Below, one piece after another: positions 11,252-23,600 of a DNA stretch of 64,000 nucleotides. Position 1 is the first letter of the stretch. Each line of letters starts with the position of its first letter. The DNA is from Pestalotiopsis fici W106-1 (lineage: Eukaryota; Ascomycota; Sordariomycetes; Amphisphaeriales; Sporocadaceae), in contig NW_006917093.1 in NCBI RefSeq assembly GCF_000516985.1, positions 3,596,001 through 3,660,000 on the forward strand, given 5' to 3'. The notes beneath the pieces were generated by a model, which saw nothing but the letters and a program-made list of their open reading frames with translations, ran no database searches and had not been told where the DNA came from. The translations under genes and the position numbers were made by a program.

Positions 11252-12043
11252 ATGGCGTTTCTGACAGGACTGCTCAGGCTACCGCGGCCGACGGTGAGCC
11301 CACGCGACGAGAAACATTTGCATGCCAACGTTTGCTAACGCCGACAGACCTTTTGCGGCTTGATGAGCCTCCAGACGGGCACCGAACTGATCGCGCTGTC
11401 ACTGCTGTTCAACAAAGTCACAGGTCTCTACGGCCTCCTCGCCATCCTAACCGGCTACGACCTGTCAATCGTGCAGCTTTCACTATACGTCTACTCCGTT
11501 GTCGCGCTCGGCCTGCTTGCCTATTGTCTGCCGCACATTCGCAAGCAGACCCCCTTCCAGAATCTTGCGTTTGCATGGCTCTACATTATCGACACGTTCG
11601 TCAACACGGCCTACACTACATTGTTCGCAGTGAGCTGGTTTTTGGCCTTGGAGGCCGTCGGGCCCAAACAGTCCGAGCCAACCGAAACGGATGAGCCGCC
11701 CATGGGTGGAGTCATGGGTGCAATCGACACGACAACCAGTATGACTCTGATTGTCCTCTTCTCACTCATTCGCATCTATTTCATGTTGGTTGTCATGGCG
11801 TACGCACGATCAGTCCTTCTGCAGTACCGTGAAGGAAATTCCCAGCAGGCCATCGACAGTGAATCTCAGACTATTGAGAATCCATTTGCGGTAGGAATGC
11901 CCGAAGGCGATGGCTGGAAGGGCAAGATTGGCCGAACACTGGTGTCGGTGGGTAAGACGTACTGGTTGCCGAGCTTGGCCGAGAGGGACGAGTGGGCCAG
12001 GAGCATGAACTCGAGATTTCGTGGCAAGACGGCCGTTGCATAA
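11252..12043 (+). CDS. KEI1: Inositol phosphorylceramide synthase regulatory subunit Kei1
   Basis: Kei1 is the fungal-specific partner of the Aur1 catalytic subunit, making inositol phosphorylceramide in the Golgi. Exons are 11252-11293 and 11348-12043, with a 54-nt intron; the product is 245 aa. Four hydrophobic segments are visible: about residues 14-45 (after PRPTFCGLMSLQTGTELI), 55-75, 90-118 (FAWLYIIDTFVNTAYTTLF) and 145-170 (MTLIVLFSLIRIYFMLVVMA). The short loop with PPMGGVMGAIDTTT and the soluble C-terminal tail ending WARSMNSRFRGKTAVA match the family pattern. Assignment is from recalled family features (DUF1753/Kei1). Confidence 0.85.
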
Positions 12044-13172
12044 ATGGCTGGGCTCTCTACACGTACAAATAGTCGGCCAGGCATTGCCGAGTAAACAACA
12101 TGTAATACGGCCACTGTAGAAGAAAACGTTACTCACGCAGGAAACATGTGGATGGATTATGGAAGCTCCGGTGACTGTCGGGATTTGTTTGACATTGCAT
12201 TGAATTGGTATACATAGCGTGGTAATAGATGTACAGTACTGCTTTTGGATAATACGCTGACATTACTCGTGGTGACGCCATACATTGTGCTTGACTGGCC
12301 GGTTGTCGGTGTGGCACAATCATACCGCCCAGCAATAATAGTGCAAGTGGGAGTGACCATTTTCTTGGTGTAATAATTTTTCAACGGAGCCCCAGTGGAC
12401 AAGTCACAAAGCTGGGAAAGTCGGATGGGTACTGGTGCTGAATAGATATGTATACACAGCAGTATAGCGGTTTGTGGCATGATGGGATGGAGATTTTTCG
12501 GTCTTCTATATCCCGTGCCCACGCCAAAGTTTATTTTTATTTGGTATGGGAAACACTATTACATACTGGTACCGTTATTCTCACATTCTGACAAACCCGA
12601 ATTAAACTCAAGGTACTTGGTAAGCAGCAATGGGGTTGGTCAATTGTTAGTGTAGGGAATCTATGTCGAGGTACAGATTTACGGCTCTCGGTTTGTGCCC
12701 CGTCTAGGGTAGGAGCACTGAGAGGCACCCAAATGCCTGGTTAGTGGGCCACCGACGACCGTCAGAGCCGCACATTGAGGCTCACTAGAGGGGCTCCGAG
12801 GACCGCTTCTGCCGTAGCCCGTGAGTACCCCAGGGGGCTCGCCGCCATCTAAGGGTCCTCATCTGACAAAGTAACAGACGGGATTGGCCACGCTTGTCAA
12901 ACTAAGTCGATCACGCCATCGCGCAGTCGCAGAAAATATCGAATGGCGACATCTCGAGATGGCAGAAATAAAAAGTCGTTGCGGGGCGGAGAGATCCACG
13001 AGCGTCGGTTCCTAGGCCTGTAGTGTGTTGAATCGCTCAGCTTTGCCCCAGAAGACAGACGCCGAACGGAACTCGACTCGCCAGGCGTCCCTTGACTGAA
13101 CTGAGCTGGACAGAAAAACTTATTTCTACTAGTAATGCTCCCTCGCCGACCTCGTCGCCGAACGAATTGACG
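12044..13172. other. Upstream region of the sulfite reductase gene
   Basis: This 1.1 kb intergenic stretch includes the KEI1 3' end and the promoter of the sulfite reductase gene. No coding region is seen. Two near-consensus CYS3/MetR-type palindromes lie at 12910-12952. Confidence 0.5.
12910..12952. promoter_or_regulatory. Two candidate CYS3/MetR bZIP sites
   Basis: The fungal sulfur regulator CYS-3/MetR binds ATGRYRYCAT (best ATGGCGCCAT). At 12943-12952 the sequence is ATGGCGACAT, and at 12910-12919 the reverse strand reads ATGGCGTGAT. Each differs from the consensus at one position. They lie about 220-260 bases upstream of the sulfite reductase start, a gene of the pathway this factor controls in Neurospora and Aspergillus. 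Binding itself is inferred. Confidence 0.4.
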
Positions 13173-16100
13173 ATGTCTTTTCTCTTCCGCAAGGCGGATT
13201 CATCCTCTGCTGTTCCTTCCTCAATTCTAGGATCAGAGATGGACTCTAACAACACTCAGATCCGCACGCCTGAAGAGGCCGGTACGTTCAATTATACAAT
13301 CCCCTACAAACACCCCGCCAATTACTACCCAGAGCTCTGTCTTGCTGCTATCGCTTTGACTGTTCGCTTGGCGGGGCAATTGCTGCTTCTGGACGCCCGT
13401 CCCCGCGCAACACCAATCACAGCATGCATGATTGCCCAATATAGTCATTGCAGAGAGCACAGAAAGACAAGGAGAATGAAGAACTCTGGCTAACATTGAA
13501 CCTTTGTGCAATTATAGTTGCGAGAATCGCATACCTCACTAGCGATGTCGTCGTCTCAGTCCAACCCGCAAAGGACCAGGACTCTGCCTTTTCTTCACAT
13601 CTGAAAAGATTCGCTGAAAGAAAGGATCAAGGCCTAGTCGCTAGAACCGACGGTGCCGTTCCAGAGGTATGATCAAATCCTCCCAGTCATCTACAAGATC
13701 CACATGCAAAAAACAGCCATTGACTCGAGAGAAATTACAATAGATCCAAACTGTTAGACAAAACACAGACCCCCTCCTCTCAGTGTTCTCGCCGATTCGA
13801 TCCGGCCGATTCGTCTCAGTAACAACGAGCTCTGCCATCTTGCTGCCATCCATTGCGCACCTGTACAAGCTCGCCAACTACCCCGTCGTTCTCCACGTCT
13901 CTCTTTCTCCTGCCGAGAGCCCAGACTACTCGGCCATCACAGCCATCAGAAATTCAGGATGGACTTTCCTACAATCGGAATCGCTGCAGGAGGCACAGGA
14001 CATGGCCATTACGGCACATGCTCTGGCCATCAAGTCTGGCAAGGGCGTCATTCACTTTTTCGATGCCGGCTCCAGCTCCCGCGATAAGCCCATTGGACCC
14101 GAGGATGCCTCGACCGTCCTGGACATTCTGAACATGGGAGATGTCCGCAGATTCCAGGCTGCCTCCATCCAGGCCTCTAGCATTTACGCCGACGATGGCC
14201 GGGTTGCAGTGGCACAGGAGCAGTCCGAGCCACTGGCTGCTGGTTCCTCGAACCTGGCCGATTCCACAGTTCTCGAGGCTGCCTCAAAGGCAACCTCCAC
14301 CGAGCCCTCAGACAAGTCGAGCTCCCCCGCCGATTCGAGCGCTCCCCCGAGTGTATCATCTGCAACCACAGTTGAGCCCAACCCTGCTGCCGTTACCTCG
14401 GAAGACATTTACAAGTATGTTACTGGTATCTGGGCACAGCTCAAGGTCTCGACTGGCCGAGAGTACAATGCGTTTGAATGGTCTGGTCCCTCCTCGGCCG
14501 ACAAGGCCATTTTCGTTTTCGGGTCCGATGCCGGCCTCTTTGCCGAGGCACTTGACTCGGCTGCATCGACCGATATCTACGCCAAGTCGGGAATGATCAC
14601 TGCAAGACTATACCGCCCGTGGCTTGGTGCCAAGCTCATTGAGGCTATTCCCAAGTCTGTCACCAGGATTGCTGTTCTGGAGCAGGTTTCGAGGAAGACT
14701 ACCAAGTGGGGACCTCTCCTGATTGACGTTTTGACATCGATCAAGAGCGGCCCTGGTGGCGTTGAGCACATTGTCGGATACCAGCTTGGCTACATTGCAC
14801 CAGAGACCGTCTCGCAGGCTTTGAGGGGTGTCTTCCAGAACCTCACATCGGAGAAGCCGCTCCAGAACCTGGAGGTTGGCAAGAGGGAAGCTGCCCAGGT
14901 GTCATCTCAGAGCCTGGAACAGCCCAAGCTGGAGACTGCCTACACCAAGATTCTGGACCAGCTCTTTGGCAAGCGCGCATATGTCGCCAATGCTCTGAGC
15001 TCGAAGAACGCAGGTATCTCGACTACTGTCTCTGCAAGCCCCGAGTTCGGCTTTGGTTCGCTCTTGGCACGCAAGGAGCACCGCCAGAGATTTGTCAAGG
15101 AGGTCAAGGAAGCCGCCACCTCGAACGCCTTCATCACCGAAGCGCCCAAGCAGTGGCTGGCTAAGTGGTCCGCCAGTGCCGAAGATGCCCAAAAGGCTAC
15201 CGACCTTGCTGACGACGTTGTGGCTCGTCTGGAGACTGACGGCTCTTCTGTCGCACGCCAGCTCCTGGCAAGCCAGGGTCTTTTCCGCAAGGAGTCGCTC
15301 TGGCTGGTTGGTTCCGACGCATGGTCGTACGATCTTGGTAACTCTGGTGTTCACCATGTTCTGGCATCAGGAGAGAACGTCAACATGTTGATCATCGACT
15401 CTACGCCCTACTCGGAGAAGTCAGCAGCTGATGCCGCCAGACGCAAGAAGGACATTGGCCTCTACGCCATGAACTTCGGTAACGCCTACGTCGCCTCCAC
15501 TGCAGTCTACAGCTCGTACACTCAGGTTCTGCAGGCCATGTTGGAAGCTGACCAGTTCAACGGCCCTTCCATCGTTCTTGCCTATCTGCCCTACTTTGGT
15601 GAACACGAGTCTCCTCTCACTGTTCTCCAGGAGACCAAGAAGGCTGTCGATGCTGGTTACTGGCCTCTTTACCGCTGGAACCCGACCAACGACACCAAGG
15701 GCGAACCCAACTTCTCCTTGGACTCTGAGCTGATCAAGAAGGAGTTGAAGGAATTCTTGTCCAGAGACAACCATCTTACACAGCTGATGCTCAAGGAGCC
15801 CACTTTCGCCGCCAATCTTTCCCAGGACTTTGGCAGTGAGGTGCGTGCTCAGCAAAAGCGCAAGGCCAAGGACGCTTACAACGAGCTGTTGGAGGGTCTT
15901 TTCGGTGCCCCCCTTACAATTCTGTTCGCTTCCGACAACGGCAATGCCCAGAACCTGGCCAAGCGACTAGGTACAAGAGGTCGCGCCAGAGGTCTGAAGA
16001 CTACCGTGCTTGCCATGGAGGACTACCCTGTGGAGGATCTTCCCTCCGAGGAGAACATTGTTTTCATCACCTCGACGGCTGGTCAGGGAGAATTCCCTCA

Positions 16101-18196
16101 GAACGGTCTTCCCTTCTGGCACGCCATCAAGGACAGCACCGACCTGGACTTGGCATCGGTCAACTACTCGGTCTTCGGTCTGGGTGACAAGCACTACTGG
16201 CCCCGAAAGCAAGACAGAGTATACTACAACAAGCCTGCCAAGGACTTGGATCGCAAGATTGACAGCTTCGGTGGAAAACGCTTGGCCGAGATTGGACTTG
16301 GTGATGACCAGGACCCCGATGGCTACCAGACTGGTTACTCGGAGTGGGAGCCGCGCCTGTGGCAATCACTGGGTGTTGCCAACGTCGAGGGTCTTCCCGA
16401 TGAGCCCCCGCCGATCACCAACGAAGACATCAAGATTGCTTCCAACTTCCTGCGTGGTACCATTGTCGAGGGTCTCAACGACCCGACCACTGGCGCCATC
16501 TCTGCCGCCGACCAGCAGCTCACAAAGTTCCACGGCACTTACATGCAGGACGACAGAGATGTTCGTGATGAGCGCAAGGCTCAAGGCCTCGAGCCTGCTT
16601 ACTCTTTCATGATCCGTTGCAGATTGCCAGGTGGTATCTCGACCCCCAAGCAATGGATCCAGATGGACGACATCAGCAACGAGTTGGGTAACGAGACCAT
16701 GAAGCTCACCACGAGACAAACCTTCCAGTTCCACGGTGTTGTCAAGGGCAAGCTCAAGCCTGCCATGCAGGCCATCAACCGTGCTCTGATGACCACGATT
16801 GCTGCTTGCGGTGACGTCAACAGAAATGTCATGTGCAGTTCGCTCCCGACGCAGTCCGCCTACCACAGACAAGTGTATGCCTGCTCCCAAAAGATCAGCG
16901 ACCACTTGCTGCCGGCCACTACGGCATACCACGAGATCTGGTTGACGGATGACAATGAGAAGAAGATGATTGCTGGTGACGCCGTCCAGGACTTTGAGCC
17001 TCTCTACGGTCCCACGTACCTGCCCAGAAAGTTCAAGATTACCATTGCCATTCCACCCCACAACGACACCGATGTCTACGCTCACGACGTTGGTCTGATC
17101 GCCATCAAGGGCGAGGACGGTAACCTGGCTGGTTTCAACGTGCTTGCTGGTGGTGGTATGGGTGCTACGCACAACAACAAGAAGACCTACCCCCAGACTG
17201 GACGCATGATGGGTTACGTCAAGGCATCGGAAGTCCACATTGCTTGCGAGAAGATTATGCTCGTGCAACGTGACTTTGGTGACCGCAAGAACCGAAAGCA
17301 CGCTCGTCTCAAGTACACCATCGACGATCTCGGTGTCGATGTCTTCCGCGGCAAGGTCGAGGACATGTGGGGCAAGGCCTTCGAGCCCGAGAAGCCCTTC
17401 CACTTCCAGAGCAACATTGACACTTTCGGCTGGCAGAAGGATGAGAATGGCCTCAACCACTTCACCTTCTTCATCGAGAACGGCCGTATCGAGGATACGC
17501 CCGAGTTCCAGATGAAGACTGGTCTGCGCGAGATTGCCAAGGTGCTCAAGGGTGAGTTCCGCCTGACGGGTAACCAGCATCTCATCGTGTCCAACGTGGC
17601 CGATGAGGACCTCCCGGAGCTGAAGGAACTCATGAAGAAGTACAAGCTCGACAATGTGCAGTTCTCTGGTCTGCGCCTCAGCTCTTCCGCCTGTGTTGCT
17701 TTCCCTACTTGCGGTCTTGCAATGGCAGAGTCTGAGCGTTATCTCCCTGTCCTCATTGGCAAGCTTGAGGCCTGCCTCGAGGAGAACGGCCTCAGGCAGG
17801 ATTCTATTGTCATGCGTATGACTGGTTGTCCCAACGGTTGTGCTCGTCCTTGGCTCGCCGAGGTTGCCTTTGTTGGCAAGGCCTACGGTGCTTACAACAT
17901 GTACCTTGGCGGTGGCTACCATGGCCAGCGCCTGAACAAGCTTTACCGCTCCAGCATCAAGGAAGATGAGATCCTGGCAATCATGAAGCCGCTCCTCAAG
18001 AGGTACGCGGCTGAGCGTGAGCAGGGTGAGAGATTTGGTGACTTCTGTATTCGCGTGGGTGTCATTGCCGAGACCAAGGGTGGCCAGGACTTCCACAACA
18101 ACGTAAGTGATTTATGACTCAATTCTGCTACAATATGGGACTAGATGCTAACAAACATGACCACAGGTTGCCGAAGATGAGTCAGACGAAGAGTAG
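13173..18196 (+). CDS. MET5: Sulfite reductase (NADPH) hemoprotein beta subunit
   Basis: This enzyme reduces sulfite to sulfide with six electrons in sulfate assimilation, receiving electrons from the flavoprotein alpha subunit. Exons are 13173-13281, 13518-13666, 13744-18102 and 18167-18196; the product is 1548 aa. The order is an N-terminal pyruvate-oxidoreductase-like region (about 1-790), a flavodoxin-like domain (about 805-950, ILFASDNGNAQNLAK and TSTAGQGEFPQNG), then the two ferredoxin-like and siroheme/4Fe-4S modules. The cluster ligands are visible as C-x5-C in ACVAFPTCGLA (about 1400) and C-x3-C in TGCPNGCARP (about 1446). The short last exon encodes VAEDESDEE. Codon use is strongly biased (AAG almost always over AAA), suggesting high expression. 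The start at 13173 gives the in-frame join RTPEEAVARIAYLTSDVVVS. Confidence 0.95.
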
Positions 18197-18881
18197 ATTT
18201 GTTCTTTCATAGTCGTTGCCAAAAGGAATTATGACCTTGTATATAGAGATCATGGTCGGCGTTTTATCAAGGGCGGAAAGTAGGCGTTTAGGTAGCATCT
18301 GATATCGAATTAAGAGAAGATTGATTCCCTATATTAGAAAAAACAAGGCTGTTATAAAAACGAAATTCAAACCCGCGTTATTGCCTTTGCTTGCCTGTGG
18401 TTGCATTGCATCAAGCCCAATGACATGTCTCCCAACAATTGAAGTGGGCGTTTCATCTGTTTACAAGTCATAATAGCAGGAAAATTGCGTTCTCATCCTC
18501 CATGACAAAAATAAACATAGCTGTGGAATAAAATCATGGGCGTGACTCGATCAAAGTCTCACTGCGCATGGTAATGTTACCATTTGTTTAGAGACAAATA
18601 TTCACCACAAAACCAGGCATTCGTTCCCGTCGAGGACACGGCATTGCATGTTCTGGTTTCGATTGGAACTTATTAATCTACAAGAGTCTATAAAAAGACA
18701 AATTACACAAAACGATCTTCGCGAATAGATGAATCTTGACATCCTACTTTGGCCAAATTATACTTGCTCTTTGCGAGTCTTTTATATTTCATGAATGCAG
18801 AGAATTAGAAAATCGATACCATGACTTCATGATCAGTGTTTACAACGACAAGCGTTATAGGTCCAACAGGTGGGGAAACAT
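18197..18881. other. Convergent 3' intergenic region
   Basis: This lies between the sulfite reductase stop (+) and the stop of the 329-aa gene (-). It is AT-rich with several AATAAA-like hexamers. No gene is seen. Confidence 0.5.
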
Positions 18882-19871
18882 TTACAGAGCAAAGCGCTGC
18901 GTCGTCGATGCGTGCCCTGTTGGTTTTGTTTTCCAGGAGCCCCTTTTTGTCTCGGGAAACCGCAATTCCGTAAGCGGATGTCCGAGATTCACTATGAGCT
19001 TCCCGGCAATCGACTGGAAGCGAAAGTTGTGCTTTTTGCTGTATCCCGTCTCGCGGTACACGCTGCGCCCCCTTCCGTTGTAGTACGATACCCACAGCCG
19101 CATCCGGTGGCGGTTATGGCCCAGCGCGCTCATGAGACCGTCGAGAATATTTTGGGATTTCCTGGGCATCTGGTCGTCGTCGTCCTCGTCGCCGTCGTTG
19201 TCTGAGCTGGTCCATATATGGTCCACGGCATTGATCATGACGGTCACGCCGTCGCCCAGGATGTTGAGCAGCTGAGCCACGGCGGACAGGGCCAGCGGCG
19301 CCGTGGCGGCAGTCCCGTCAATCTTCTGAATCGACTCGAGGACCTCTGCGTCAAAGATCGCGTCGTGGAGGTCTCCGTTCTGGCAATGGTCCGGCAGCGC
19401 CGAGATCATTTGGTCCAGGAGCGAGTATACCAAGGCCAAGACGCGGATTTCGGGCCCTGACTTGCGCTGCTGCTGCTGCTTCTCCTCCTTGTTGTCGTCG
19501 ACGAAGAGGTCATAACTGCTGCTGAGCAGTTTGGCGTCAACGCAATCAGGGTCTCCGGTAAACCAGACCAGAACCTTGGCGGGATCATTGCCTGTGGCGG
19601 TCGCTGCCTTTTTCATCTTTTCGCAGACGGTGAGCGTCACATTGGCAAAATCCAGGCTCGTGCCCTGGAAATGACACCACGCCGTGTCGGTATCAATCCA
19701 GTTTTGGATACAATTAATGGCATCGGAGCTCAGCCGGGTCGGGAAGCCGTACTGTTCGACGTGGCGGGGATTCATGGAGCCGTACTTCTCACAGGTCCAG
19801 CCCCTGATCTTCCCAGCTGCCTCTAGCAACTCCGCCTTCGTACATGTTCTTGTTGTGCTCGTGGTTTCCAT
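18882..19871 (-). CDS. Unrecognised 329-aa protein, faintly NACHT-like
   Basis: This is a single uninterrupted frame of 329 aa starting at a real ATG. I do not recognise the family with confidence. It has no signal peptide or membrane segment. A QQQQ tract and an acidic run (DNDGDEDDDDQ) are low-complexity insertions. The middle (VLVWFTGDPDCVD, then VLALVYSLLDQMISALPDHC, then DGVTVMINAVDHIW) recalls the spacing of fungal NACHT/STAND ATPases, where a strand, a short helix and a Walker B-like 'hhhhDAhDE' follow one another. There is no Walker A and no acidic pair after the last strand, so it would be non-functional as an ATPase. The C-terminus is basic with no known motif. Confidence 0.6.
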   Translation of the reverse strand: METTSTTRTCTKAELLEAAGKIRGWTCEKYGSMNPRHVEQYGFPTRLSSDAINCIQNWIDTDTAWCHFQGTSLDFANVTLTVCEKMKKAATATGNDPAKVLVWFTGDPDCVDAKLLSSSYDLFVDDNKEEKQQQQRKSGPEIRVLALVYSLLDQMISALPDHCQNGDLHDAIFDAEVLESIQKIDGTAATAPLALSAVAQLLNILGDGVTVMINAVDHIWTSSDNDGDEDDDDQMPRKSQNILDGLMSALGHNRHRMRLWVSYYNGRGRSVYRETGYSKKHNFRFQSIAGKLIVNLGHPLTELRFPETKRGSWKTKPTGHASTTQRFAL

Positions 19872-20690
19872 TATTGTCTACAGTACAGATAAGACAGATA
19901 ATGGTGATGTGGCTGACGTGGGATGAACCAGGTACCGATGAAGTTGATGTCCTAGTCTGAGGTCTTGTCTCGAGTTAAAATAATCAACTACAGGCTACGA
20001 CGCTTGAAGAGCCCATCTAGACGGAAAAGACTTAGTAGCGATTGAGTCGGAATATATATTTATAAATCAGGTATGTGCTGTAGTGATTGTTTGGTGCATC
20101 GAGACTTACCAAGGGATAAAGCTCCAATTTGGGGCAAAGGTGAGAGGACAGTTCGTCTTTGTTTCGGCAAGGGATGTCCCGTTGGTCATTGTAGCTCTTT
20201 GTCAGGATATTACATGTACAATATGGACGACTTGATGTATTCAAATTTGGATTAGAGCTTTGGTTCAATTTCCAAAGGCTGGACTTGGACAATGACTTTC
20301 TCTTTGACTGTATCAATTTGATCAAGGCAATATTACGCGGTAATAGGAGGTATCATATCTATATTTTCGTTGGACTTTGAGTCTTTTGACCAAACGTGTC
20401 ATTTAACTACTCGTACATGACTTCTTTCAATTCGTTCTCATCTTTTCCATTAGCATGCTGATCGATATTGCGCAGCTTGGGTATTGAGCCACATGACAAA
20501 CATCAAACAAAAAAAGCAAGAAATCGATGACCCAACGCCAAAAAGTGTAAAATCAGAAAGTGCAAGCCAAATCCTGTTGCCCAATCCGGCAAGCTCTCAT
20601 CAAAGTGAACCAATCACACATGCCTTCATCTCTCGCATCGCTTCATCTTTTCCGACACACCGCACACCCTCCTTACTCAAGTCCTGGCCT
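19872..20690. other. Intergenic region, two minus-strand genes
   Basis: This is the promoter side of the 329-aa gene and the 3' side of the chitin synthase. It is AT-rich. Nothing else is recognised. Confidence 0.5.
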
Positions 20691-23600
20691 CTAGCGACTC
20701 AAGCTGCTACCGACGCTACTCATGGCTGAGCTCATCTTCTCGCTAACTTTGGATCCGAATCCGCCCATCCACTGCGGAACCTTTATACTCATCCGGATCC
20801 GTCCCTCCACCACGATGCTGATCACATTGAGCAGTGCGAATGTGCTGGACCCGATGACTCGGAACAGTGCAAGAGCCGCGACAGCCCACATGATGAAGCG
20901 AAGATAATAATTGTCGCCCAAGCCACTCGATCCATAAGTCTCTGACACAGCCATAGCCAGAATGGCATTGGCAATCATCCAGCTCACCACCATGTAGGTT
21001 CGAACAGACTTGTAGTAGTCTTCTTGCAACTGGCTCTCGGAGACTCCAGGCGAAGGCACTTCAACACGGTCTCGGAGGTTTCGAAGGGCTTCGTCGTATC
21101 CGGAATCAATATCGAGTTGCTCAGAGGGCATGTCGAGCTCGACGAGGCCGCCGTGACCAATGGCACCACCAAGGTCCGTCTTCATGACATTGTCTCCCTT
21201 GGTTCCCCAAGTTACGTCGTGAGTGTTGCAGAAGGCATACACTTGCAGAGTGCAGATGTAAGAAGGCAGAAGCATAAAGTACTGAGCCGACGACGTGAAC
21301 ATGTGCCAAGGTTCCAGGTAGAGGAACGACATGAGAAAGTACATGCCTACGGTTGATCCAACCGAGACGGTGAGATTGGTAAAGACATTGTTGCCAAGAG
21401 AAACCTTGTCCGAAGAGGTGATCTGCTTCACCACAATGTAGATACATGCAAATGTATTGTACGCCATGATAATGCCGTAGATGATCATGCTAGCCAGATA
21501 GAGCTTCTTGGCGCCCTGAGGTCTGTTACCAAGCGAGATGATGAATTGCATCGATATCAAGAGCACGCAGGTGTATCTCAAGACGGTGAAGATGTACAGG
21601 CCAAGGTGATGTCCAAAAGGATCAGATGATTCCTCAGCAAGACCGCCGGCAACGAAGTAAAATGTCAGGTAGAAATTGGCCAAGGAGAAGTAAGTGAAGA
21701 GGAGCTGTATGAACTGGTAAAAGAACTCGATATGCAGCAGCACTTTTCGTGCGACTGTATGATCGGTCTGCCAGACCTGCTTGAAGTGAACGAGAGAGTA
21801 CACTGCTGCAAAGAAGGCACCGTTCAGCCAACGACGACGTTGCGAGATGAACTCTGGTACAGTATCTACTAGAGTGTTAGCAGTCTGATTCGCTTCCAAA
21901 AAAGGGTACAAATACCACTTACCAGGTACGTCTGTCTCGCCAGTGCAACCCTTGACGTATTTGAGAACCCATCTCTCGTTGCGTTTAGCCACGAGCTCCC
22001 AACAGAGGATACGATCCTCGGCCAAGTACATGTTTGCTGTAAACACATCGGCATGTTGACCGTGTAGCGTCTCTCCCTTGAAGTACTGGCTGAGAGGGCC
22101 ATGTCCTGTCTCGTCATTTTGGAGAGCGTGGTATCGATAAGCACTCAGCGCACCGGGCAGCACTGTTATGTAGCCAAAGACGGACTCGAGAGGCTTGTCC
22201 AAAATGTTGGACATCTTGTACTCGAAGTTCTGAGAGGCCACCAGAGGGTTGAGTAGCGACGATCCCCATTTGCCCTTCATAGCCTTGATTTCACCACAAG
22301 CACCAGCTACATTGGAGTCCTGGTCGAATGCCTTCCAAAGATGGTACAGTGAGTTGCCGCCGGGTTTCGTTCCGACGTCGAGCAGAATGCAAACATTTGG
22401 GTTGAGTGCCTTGCCAAGGGCGTTGAAGAACCATCGGTGAGAGTTGAGCTTCTTTTGATTCTTCTCCTTTAGACAAAAGATCATTTGACATGGCACAATT
22501 CCCTTCTCGGCACCCTTGAACTTGAGATCAGAGTCGAGCGAGACCTGCGTTGTGTACTCATACACGTGCGCCTGGACGGCCTTTTGGTTGACATAGTTCT
22601 TGGCAATACCATGCTGATATACACCCATAGCGGCGAGAGCATCGAGTGTTCTGGGGTGAATCTTTTCTCTGCCGTCAGATACAATGGCGACAACAATCTT
22701 CTGCCATCCTCTCTCGCCCCAAGTTCTCGACTTGTTGCGACCGCAGAAGTGACTGATGTTCTTCATGACTGCGTGCATTGTACGGGTAAAGCCAATCTCG
22801 TCCTCGTTGTACATAGTGACGCAGATGAACAGTTCGGTCTCTCTGGCAGTCTTGCCAATGTTCTGGCGTAGTTTGTAGCCCTTGTCCACAAAGTCGTCCG
22901 GGTCGCATGTGACTGCAGTGTATCTCATGTGCGTAAACTCGACCTCGTCTCTTCGGGGTAAGAAGCTGTACAAGATAGTGGGGATTTTACACTCGAGAAC
23001 CAGCTCGCCATTGATCAGCTGAACGGCCTTCTTTGCCATCTGAGGTGCGCGAACACCGCGGCGCTCCTGCAGCCCCTCTGGTGCTGGTGCGTACAGGTTG
23101 GACTTGTCATCGAAGGGTGTCTCTGGCTCCTCACTAAGGGTTTCCTGGGACAGTGCTCCATAAGACTGCCGATGGTTACCCATGTCTCCATCCGTGCCAA
23201 AGACGTCGTCATTGTCGGGATCCAGTGGGATATTGACGGTAGCATCATCCCCAACATAAGCCGAGCTCCGGGCAGAACCCGAGAATAGAGGAGCAGGTGG
23301 CAGCGGGCGACGTGGACTGCCGCCATACTGCGAAGAGGGCGTTCCTGGGCGAGGACTTCCGTTGATATCTGCTGGCTCGTACTGGATATTAGAGGCTGGA
23401 GCACGTCGAAAGTCTGAGTGTCCAGACATTCTCGACCAAGGACGAGTTGGCGAACCGCTTTCTCGTGGCTGGTAGTAAGACTGATTCGGAGGTGGTAGGT
23501 GAGGAGGGTCCAGGAATGATGAGTCCAGTGAGTTGACTGATGGCTGGTAAGATCTGCGTGGTGTTGGTCGGATACTAGAAGTTGTGTCTTGTGAGCTCTC

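Noticed and set aside
16366..18096. 576-codon antisense frame within the sulfite reductase gene
   Set aside because: It is antisense to the conserved siroheme and iron-sulfur region; strong codon bias on the + strand often leaves long open antisense frames. It has no recognisable domain.
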